A stretch of DNA of 64,000 nucleotides from Gnetum montanum (taxonomy: Eukaryota; Streptophyta; Gnetopsida; Gnetales; Gnetaceae). The position numbers were made by a program, and so were the translations under genes. The DNA lies in NCBI GenBank assembly GCA_015680685.1, contig MNCI01020350.1, positions 141,002-205,001 on the forward strand, read 5' to 3'. The notes under the pieces are model-generated. The model did not search any database, was not told the origin of the DNA, and was given only the letters and a program-made list of their open reading frames with translations. The stretch's first letter is position 1, and each line of letters starts with the position of its first letter. Positions 57,001 through 64,000 of this stretch are shown piece after piece.

Positions 57001-58205
57001 TATCGCAGTGCAGGAGGAAACTCCGTCAGCCTAGTACATTGCTACGCTACCCCCTTTTTTTGCTGTTGTTGTTGTTTTTGCCTTATTTTTTTCGTTTTTG
57101 TTTTAGTTTTAAAATCTGCATTTTCTGTCATCATTTTTGTTGTCATTTTGGCCGTTACACCGCTGTTTTTGCCAATTCGGCCGCGACAGTGTACGGACAC
57201 TACACTAAGGTTGCATGTAGTGTTGTCCAGACCACCATTGCTGTGGCTACCTTACTGCAGAGATTTAGGTGATTCTAGCAACCTAGCATGCGAATAGCAT
57301 GGCGTACGATCCTTAGGAGGGTTTGGCCATGCACATGATTTGACAACGTAACACGTGTCTATCACAACATAGTGCAAATAGTTTTGTGAGGCAGAAGATT
57401 TGTTGACACAGCTACAACATATTAAATGCTTTCTTGTTTAAAAATTTGCATTTAATTTTTTTGTTTTGTTGATACGCTAAGCCGGTGTGTTATTCTGCTA
57501 TGGTACATCAAAGGAAAAAGTGATACTACATTATTTGCAAATAGTTTATGCTGCTACGCTACAAACTAACTCGACTCGAACATGATGTTAACATTTGCCA
57601 GTGTGTTGTGCAGGGTGATGCTAAGCCCCATTTTGATTATCCTAGAAATTGTAGGGGTTTTATGCTGCCTAAGTGAACCGATGGCCAACGTTCCTCCACC
57701 CCATGCATGTGTGGGGTGGCAAGCAGTCTAGTTTTGGGAAAGTGCACGTGACTTCCTACAATTCCTCTTCTAGCACTTTACTATGATCATTTGGTCACAC
57801 TTATCAGAGGAGGTAGTAGCCGTAATTACAGAAACCCTATTGCCTAGGAAAAACCAAGGTGTTCTGAAATTTTTGACCGATGGAGCAATCAGGAGCAGGC
57901 AGGCAGAGGGACCCAATCAGTGCCCAAAAAGCTTGAAGCATCTAGCTTGGATCTAGGAAATGCTTGAATATAATTGCTACCACCTGTACAACACGTTATT
58001 CATTTCTCACCACATGGGAACTTGTTTTCAGAACCCACCAGGAATCGTTTATTGTGCTAACATGTGAGTTTTGTAAACATATTCCACTACGTTATGCAAT
58101 GCATGCTACATTAGGCCAAAATGTTAACAGTGTATTTTTGTTACCTGGTTTTTCATCAACAAGAGTGGGCTTCACAGTGATACTGATGCCTTGGCCTTAG
58201 CACTG
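57001..58205. other. Non-coding DNA right of the truncated RT
   Basis: Holds a T-rich tract (57050-57110) and GCTACGCTAC motifs at about 57043 and 57553 like those of the element T LTR. It probably includes the promoter and first exon of the plus-strand gene that follows, but I could not define them. The stretch 57964-58200 is open but resembles nothing. Confidence 0.4.
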
Positions 58206-58382
58206 NNNNNNNNNNNNNNNNNNNNNNNNNNNNNNNNNNNNNNNNNNNNNNNNNNNNNNNNNNNNNNNNNNNNNNNNNNNNNNNNNNNNNNNNNNNNNNN
58301 NNNNNNNNNNNNNNNNNNNNNNNNNNNNNNNNNNNNNNNNNNNNNNNNNNNNNNNNNNNNNNNNNNNNNNNNNNNNNNNNNN
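58206..58382. other. Assembly gap (177 N)
   Basis: Run of N. It hides the 5' part of the first visible exon of the plus-strand gene. Confidence 1.
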
Positions 58383-61344
58383 AACGAGGCTAACATTTAC
58401 TTCAAGTACGGGGAGGTGGACGAGACCCAATGCTAGCTCTACAACAGGGCCTCGAAATTGCTCACCAACAACCTTTGGGATGTTGGGCTCATGGAATTGT
58501 TCTTGGCTGTGAACCCAAGCATCCCTGCTACTAAGATGCTTACCCTAGCTGACTCCTTTTCTAAAAAAGTAGATTGCTTCTGCACACGTGTGCATAGTGT
58601 GCTGGTGGTCCTTGAGATCAATGACCAACTATTTATGGATTTCTTCGGTGTCCTTGCTGATGGTCTTCCCGTGGGAATAAAGACCAAAAAGAAGGTGAAC
58701 CATCAGGGAGACATTGAGGAGTGGCTAGGGGTAGTGAAAGGGTGAAAGGGGATCCCTATTGAAGCAGCTACGCTGAAAGTGGCCAAAACATTTTACCCCA
58801 TCTTCCGTGCCTGTTCTTTTCCCAAGCTACTCTCCCAAGGCAAGATCATTGAGATTGAGTAAGCTTGGGTAATGAGGGAGGTCATGGAATAGGGGGCCCA
58901 TTACAACTAGGCCAAGCATCTCTACAAAGGTCTACAAGCTGAAATGGTCAAGCTTCATAAGAAGCCTGAATCCTGTTTTAATGTGCATCATGTCTTCTTC
59001 ATAACTTGCTTCCGACGATTTGTGAAATTCTTGGTAGTCCGTGAGAATGAAGTCTGGGTGATGCAAAATCATAACCAGATTTCCAAACCATGGATTTTCC
59101 AAGTCTTTCGCACCAGATAAGCCCAAGATCCCCCAAAAGCTATTAAGGAGTAATTTTCAATGACGACTAGGGATCGGGTGGCCCACAACTTCGATGGCTA
59201 GGACAGCGTAGGAGAGCCACCCCCTGCTACTACGAGTAGCGTATCATAGGGGAAATGCCTCATCACGAAGACGGTGGCCACTAAGTTGCAGTGAAAAAGG
59301 TTTTGTCCAGTTGAGAAGCCTCCCCATATGGATGAAGAAGGGGGGCAAACACTGCAGTTTAAGTTATGCAGAATACAGCCTCCCACTGGTAAATGATTTT
59401 CTCTTTTTATTTGTTTCTTCGCTTATTTGGTTAATGCTTGCTACGTTGTGCTACACTAGGTAGCATAGCATAATGTAGCATTTGTCTTAAGTTAATCTAC
59501 TTTTGTCTAATGTGAACATGCTTTGTTACTAGAGGAAGGAGAGGAAGAGGAAGAAGGAGAAGAGGTGACGACCCCCAAAATGAAGGTGGCTAATAAAGGT
59601 GCGGGGGCCCCAGCCACAAAGGAAAGGGCCTCGATCAAGAAAGAAGGAGCTCCTACCACAAAGGAAGGGGCTTCTGTCAATGAAGAAAATGCTCCTGCTA
59701 ATGAGGAGGACATTTTTGCCGATGAGGAGGACTCCCCTATTGATGAGGAGGACGCTCCTATGGATGAGGAGGATGCTAGTGCCACAAAGAGAAGGGCCCC
59801 AGCGAATAAAGAAGAGGCCCTTGTCAGTTGGGAAGGAACCTTTGTTGACAATCCCTTTGCTGAATGTAGTTCAACACTGGAGGAGCAGATGGACGTGGAG
59901 GGTGCTACCATGGTGTTAAGCCAGCAAGAAGGAGGGGAACTACAACTAGATGCTAGTGATTTTGACTGCATATTCGACAATATGTCAATGGGCGATCCCC
60001 CCCCCCCTGCTATCACCCCTGAGGGTTTGCTAGGTAGGAGCTTTTACACTGTCATTTACGTTGCTTGTCAGCTTTATTGTAGCCCTCTCAGTTATACCTG
60101 ACACATTTTTGTGATGCAGCAGACACTGTAGGTCCTTCTTCGATCCACCTATGACCATAGGTCGAGACCCTTGATAAGTTTGCATTCATGCAAGGGGGGT
60201 CGACAACATGATCGACCATCTCAAGTGGATCAACCCGAAAGTGGGTAAGTGAAGTAGCTACGCTAGACTCTTTAAGTTGCTACACTAGACCTTTTGTGTT
60301 GTTGAATTTTGCTACGCTATCGTAACTAATGAATTTTTATGTATGGTCGATAGCCTCTCGCCTCAAGTGAGACCCAAAACAAGCAGTCAAGGTCGACGTT
60401 GTGCCTACATTTCCACCAGAAGTGACCGAGGTACCTCTTCACATATACGATGAGGCTAGCGAATGCGCGTTGTACTTGGCACGCTCCCTGTGGGAGTGCA
60501 GGCGTGTGAACGAAGACCTGTGGAAATGAGTCCACAAGCTTGAGACTGAGAAAGCCAATTTGACCACTGAGGTGGGAGACCTCTGCTTCAGAAATGAATT
60601 TCTTTTGGCATGTGATACCAATGATGGCAGTTGGCGCATGACCTTCATTGATTATGCAAGATATTGGATGGCTGTGCAGTGTAACAATGAGGCCATGCTC
60701 TAAATAATTGAGCAGCGAATGCAGATGGACTTGTTGGCCCAGAAGAACCAGGATTGGAAAGATTACAGTGTGAGAGTTTACGAGTGGGGGTAGTCCTAGA
60801 AAAACCATAGGCATATGTATAAACTAGAATGTGCCACCTACCGTAAACAATACTGGGATGCTTCAGTTAGGTTGTATACTCATGAAGTATTCTTGGATGT
60901 CATTGGTGCTTCTAGGACTTACGACAAATTCATGCAACAAGTGACAGTCAGTGAATCCCCTGAACAGGAAGTGAGCTTTCCCATGGATGAGACCACCACT
61001 ACTTCCTTTTCTCCAGGACCGCTGAGATGGACATCTATTGAAAAGGAGAAAGTTGCAGTAGACCCTGACTTGGGCAATAGGCATTGGGTGGATATTACAA
61101 AGGAGGAGGTCTGGGAATGCCTTGGGATTGGTTTGGATCGCATTCCCCCTGATACAGACGTGGGGCAGTCTTGGGTTAGTCACTTTCTTGTGCAGTGTAA
61201 CAATGTATTTTATTCTAGCTTTCATTGTGACTCTAACTTACTACTTCATTTTCTATGATATAGATTCTGGATGAAGAAGTAAGGCCCTCTGAGGGAAGGA
61301 ATAATGATGCAGAGGAAGAGAATGCGGAGGAAGACGATGCATGA
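58383..61344 (+). pseudogene. Five-exon retroelement-associated gene of unknown function
   Basis: Exons 58383-59388, 59533-60033, 60120-60244, 60354-61174 and 61264-61344 join with matching phases at all four introns (GT-AG; phases 1, 1, 1, 0). Exon 1 encodes about 330 residues (LWDVGLMELFLAVNPSIPAT, LTLADSFSKKVDCFCTRVHS, HHVFFITCFRRFVKFLVVRE). Exon 2 is a Glu/Asp-rich repeat of about 10-residue units (APTTKEGA, NEENAPANEED). Exon 4 is helical and charged (ECALYLARSLWECRRVNEDL, KLECATYRKQYWDASVRLYT). The last exon ends AEEENAEEDDA. About a dozen stops, mostly TAG/TAA/TGA at likely Gln/Trp/Arg codons, and one indel in a G run of exon 3. It lies antisense to the gypsy pol and gag on either side, like antisense ORFs known in some Tat elements. 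No family recognised. Confidence 0.55.
59640..59800 (+). repeat. In-frame repeat of about 30-36 bp in exon 2
   Basis: Repeated GATGAGGAGGA(C/T)GCTCCTA-type units encode DEEDAPM/DEEDSPI/NEENAPA. Typical expansion of an acidic low-complexity segment. Confidence 0.7.
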
Positions 61345-61968
61345 GAGCAAGGGATCTTATTGTGTATTTTCTGCAAGAATATTGCAAACATTATTTAATT
61401 AAAAATTTGAATGGAAAATGAATTATGAAAAGATTTGTTTTTTTTAGCTTGCGTATTGCCTATGTGATCGATTTTTATCATTTTTTGCCAATTTTAGGCC
61501 TTAGCAGGTTGTAACGTAATGTGAATGAAGGGGTTTTGCCAGTTTTAGGCCTTAGCGGGCCGTAACGTGATGCACTCGGAACATTTTGCCAGTTTTAGGC
61601 CTTAGTGGGCCGTGTGTAGTTTTAGGCCACTTTGGGTCATGTGTAGCTTTAGGCCATTTCGGGCTGTGGGACAATGTAGTTTTAGGCCATTTTGGGCCAT
61701 GGGACAATGTAAACGGAGAATATGTGAACGGTTTAAAAGGATTAGTTTGGAGCTTAGCATAGATGAATGGATGCAAAGCAAATAAGAGATAAATGTACAA
61801 TGGATGTTAACTGGGTAGGAAGTAGCGAAGTTGCTACGCTATATGCAACTACTTTCTGACCCATCATGGATTTGGTGAGGTGTAAGGTTGAGAACCTTTA
61901 CTGCGGCATTCGTCTACATCGTTGTCTTCCGCTTGAAAAGGCAACTTGCCCCATGCATTTTCATTTTC
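61345..61968. other. 3' flank of the plus-strand gene, TTTTAGGCC repeats
   Basis: AT-rich 3' end of the plus-strand gene, then 61490-61690 with about seven spaced copies of TTTTAGGCC (several as GTTTTAGGCCTTAGCGGGCC), then a GCTACG motif patch (61826-61842). Transition to the protease frame occurs between about 61850 and 61968. Confidence 0.6.
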
Positions 61969-62697
61969 TTAACTGGTGTGTTGGACTAGTTCTTTTGTTA
62001 AATAGTTAGTGTCGGTGGAGATAAGCACCTCGTTCTCAAAGGTTATGACCTTCGAACCCTTCTCCATATCTATGTTATTTATTGCTTGCGTTGCCACCTT
62101 GTCATCGTGGATCACCACCTCCCTAGCTGCATAGGGTAGATGGATTTCCTGATGTATGGGTGAAGAGACAGTCCTAAGTTGGGCTAACCAGGATCTCCCT
62201 AGGATCAGGTTAAACTTGGGCATCTATTCTACTATGATAAACGTTGCATTTGTGGGGAACTAGTCCCCTACCACAAAGTCAATGTGGACAGTGCCTTTCA
62301 CCACAACCTGTGTCCCGTTGAATGACTTCAAGCATGACGTTGTTGTGGGTTTGATCTAGTCTACCAAACCTAGTTTATCCACAATGGGGAATGGGATGAC
62401 GTTCGTATCAGCCCTGTCATCAACGTGTACCCTTCGAATCTTATGTTGGCTAACCCGAATTGTGATTAATAGACACGCTGTAGTCACTTGACCCTTTTCA
62501 GAGTCTTCCCTAATGGAGTCATCACAAAATGTCAATTGGGATGGTTGAGGTTTTACAACTGTAGAAGGAGGCATAACTGAGTGAATTGCTTTCTCTTCTG
62601 CTGGCATGTTCTTGTCAACTAGGATTGTCATTAACATGTGAACCAACGCCTCACAGTGTACGATGGAAGTCATTATCAGGTCATACAGGCTCAACAT
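61969..62697 (-). pseudogene. Retropepsin-like protease, gypsy element (Tat-like)
   Basis: VSQHKIRRVHVDDRADTNVI aligns with the V-x-VD-x-GA-x-x-N-x-x-P active-site block, with DDRAD where D(S/T)GA is expected, so the site is damaged. Continues GTVHIDFVVGD, MPKFNLILGRSWLAQLRTVS (the LILGRSWL flap/second half) and a tail to the stop near 61969. Two stops between the halves. Belongs with the gag to its right; whether it is the same insertion as element T is unresolved. Confidence 0.65.
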
Positions 62698-63240
62698 TGT
62701 GTTCTTTTGTTTTAGAGCTTGCTTGACCTGAGTAAGAGTGCTTAATAGGTCTCATCCACCTTCCTGTTGCTTGCTATCCTTCTCCTCTTTCATTTGTCCT
62801 AGGAGACGAATTTCCCGAGGAGGAACAACTTCGGGTTTGGGATCAGACCCTTTCGGGTGTGCTGGTGATGACTGTGAGCACGTAGCAGCGTTAACTTTTG
62901 ATGAAGAGGACGTAGATGGGGAGGATGAGGGAGTAGGCTTGGAAGAACCTGGGATGGTACGTTTCATTATCGCTTCACCCATCAAACGCTCTTCTCATTT
63001 CCTTGAATGAGAAGGCTGCAGTGTTGTCTTATGCGGAGCGGGGGCAGTTGAATGGTTTGGCCCCCTAATGATGAACAACGCTCTTAGTGTTAGTGCATGT
63101 GGTGGTGCGGTTTTGTTTACAAAGGGTGCAGTGGTGGATGTCCGAGGAGGGACCCTTAGGACAAAGGGTTGCTGTGGGGATTTTTTAGCCACTATCGGTG
63201 TTGGTGCACTACTCTGAGGCACACAAACCACAAATGATTG
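62698..63240 (-). pseudogene. gag-protease linker region
   Basis: Ser/Pro/Thr-rich minus-strand frames (SSKPTPSSSPSTSSSSKVN at 62752-62985; QSSAPTPIVAKKSPQQPFVL at 62995-63231) connect the zinc-knuckle gag with protease. No domain recognised. Confidence 0.45.
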
Positions 63241-64000
63241 CTAAGGTGGTTTGGGATTACTGTCCACGCTAATAGTGTTGATAATATAACTGGCATTTTT
63301 GGCATTAAGTTGGTCTGTGTAAACATGCATAGATTGATTTTTGGGATGCATGGGTTTTTTTTCGTCTAGAACCAACTTCTCTTGATCAATTATTCTTTGA
63401 ATGTCATCCTTTAACACCAGACAGTAATTTATGTTGTGACCACATAATTGATGGTAGTCACAGAACCGCTCCAGCCTGAAATTCTTAGGAATTGTAGGTT
63501 TATTGGGCAAAGCCAAGGAGGGGTTCCTAAGGAGTTCGTAGTGCCATTGATGCCTTTTGGCTGCCTCCTCTAACATCCGCTTGTGTTGAATATACCCCAC
63601 TCCCAGTAATTACTTTAGAAGTTCTGAAGGCTTGACAGGCAGCGGGGTATATTTAGAGCGATCTTTACGCTAAAAATTAGGCTTATATGAGGTAGATGCT
63701 TTGGGTGTCGAGGTGGAGGGTTGAGCAGCATTGCTTGGGCCGAGTGCAGGGTTAGTTGCCCCAGTGACCACTTTCTTGTTGTTCTTGTTGTTGGGTTTGG
63801 CTTCGTTTGCCACAGCGGCCATTATGGCTATTGCAGCCTTGCCCTTATCTTTGTCCTTTTTTGTAAATTTTTTCTTGTATGCAACATAGGCCAGATCTTT
63901 ACTTGCCTCGGTCGTGTCTTGTATGCTCTTGCTTTGGGCAAAAGTCTGACTAAGACTTTGTGGAGTGAGATAGTATAGTTTGGACTTAATAAAGTCATTC
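63241..64000 (-). pseudogene. gag: gag C-terminal part with zinc knuckle, gypsy element
   Basis: PKNFRLERFCDYHQLCGHNI then NYCLVLKDDIQRIIDQ: the C-x2-H-x3-C-GH-x4-C knuckle and following helix typical of plant Tat/Ogre-like gag. Preceded by HKRMLEEAAKRHQWHYELLR. The rest of gag and the 5' LTR lie beyond the window. Confidence 0.7.

Noticed and set aside
59507-60016. 169-codon minus-strand Ser/Ala-rich frame
   Set aside because: It is the complement of the acidic GAG/GAT codon repeats of exon 2 of the plus-strand gene; splice-phase evidence supports the plus strand.

Overview
This is a stretch of plant nuclear genome, about nine tenths old transposable-element DNA. The land-plant call rests on GT-AG introns, plant-type Ty3/gypsy retrotransposons with plant pol, gag and accessory ORFs, and fragments of recognisable plant genes (an ELF9/Tat-SF1-like splicing factor, a TSO1-like CPP protein, a lectin receptor kinase). 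Heavy nesting and old, mutation-riddled LTR elements suggest a large, repeat-rich genome. A gymnosperm is my guess, not something shown here.

Layout. 1-5.4 kb: minus-strand exons of an ELF9/Tat-SF1-like gene (GYF-like and RRM pieces), separated by introns and carrying in-frame stops. 7.2-8.4 kb: three unrelated gene fragments on the plus strand. 8.4-11.4 kb: unassigned AT-rich DNA. 11.4-20.0 kb: element M, a complete minus-strand LTR element (TSD TTAAC) with gag, a long non-coding block, an internal promoter and an extra ORF (ORF X), but no protease, RT or integrase. 20.3-22.4 kb: the 3' part of minus-strand element F, joined head to head to plus-strand element B (22.4-32.3 kb). Element B is split by element A (23.2-30.6 kb, TSD ATAAG), which has only gag and protease. 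32.3-35.4 kb: SINE-like repeats, a tandem duplication and a Ty1/copia fragment. 35.4-44.4 kb: element C (gag, damaged protease, integrase and ORF X; RT missing). It is cut by element D (44.4-50.9 kb), which has gag-protease-RT-RNase H-integrase. D is cut in turn by element T (minus strand; long LTR, integrase, archaeal-type RNase H, RT), a Tat-like lineage. 57-61.3 kb: a five-exon plus-strand gene of unknown function. 61.9-64 kb: minus-strand protease and gag.

Elements A, B, C, D, F and M form one superfamily, probably Athila-like gypsy: tRNA-Asp-like primer sites, an unusual short zinc knuckle, LTR ends TGATG...CATCA. Immediately upstream of the LTR TATA box each carries an array of short palindromes (mostly GATATC) set at 14/17-bp or 7-bp steps. 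The most interesting observation is that ORF X, in the env-like slot, appears to be its own transcription unit. It has a second TATA box, a 5' intron whose acceptor abuts the ATG, and a copy of the LTR palindrome array. The internal array resembles the array of its own element's LTR: GATATC in M, GGCC/GTTGAC-like in C. A similar theme recurs in the unrelated T region, where the GCTAC/GTAGC array of the LTR also appears in introns of the neighbouring plus-strand gene.

Almost every ORF is broken by stops. Comparison of copies shows many come from CAG, TGG or CGA codons, as expected from deamination of methylated cytosine. Boundaries given to the base (LTR ends, TSDs, splice sites) were read directly; domain limits in decayed ORFs are approximate.
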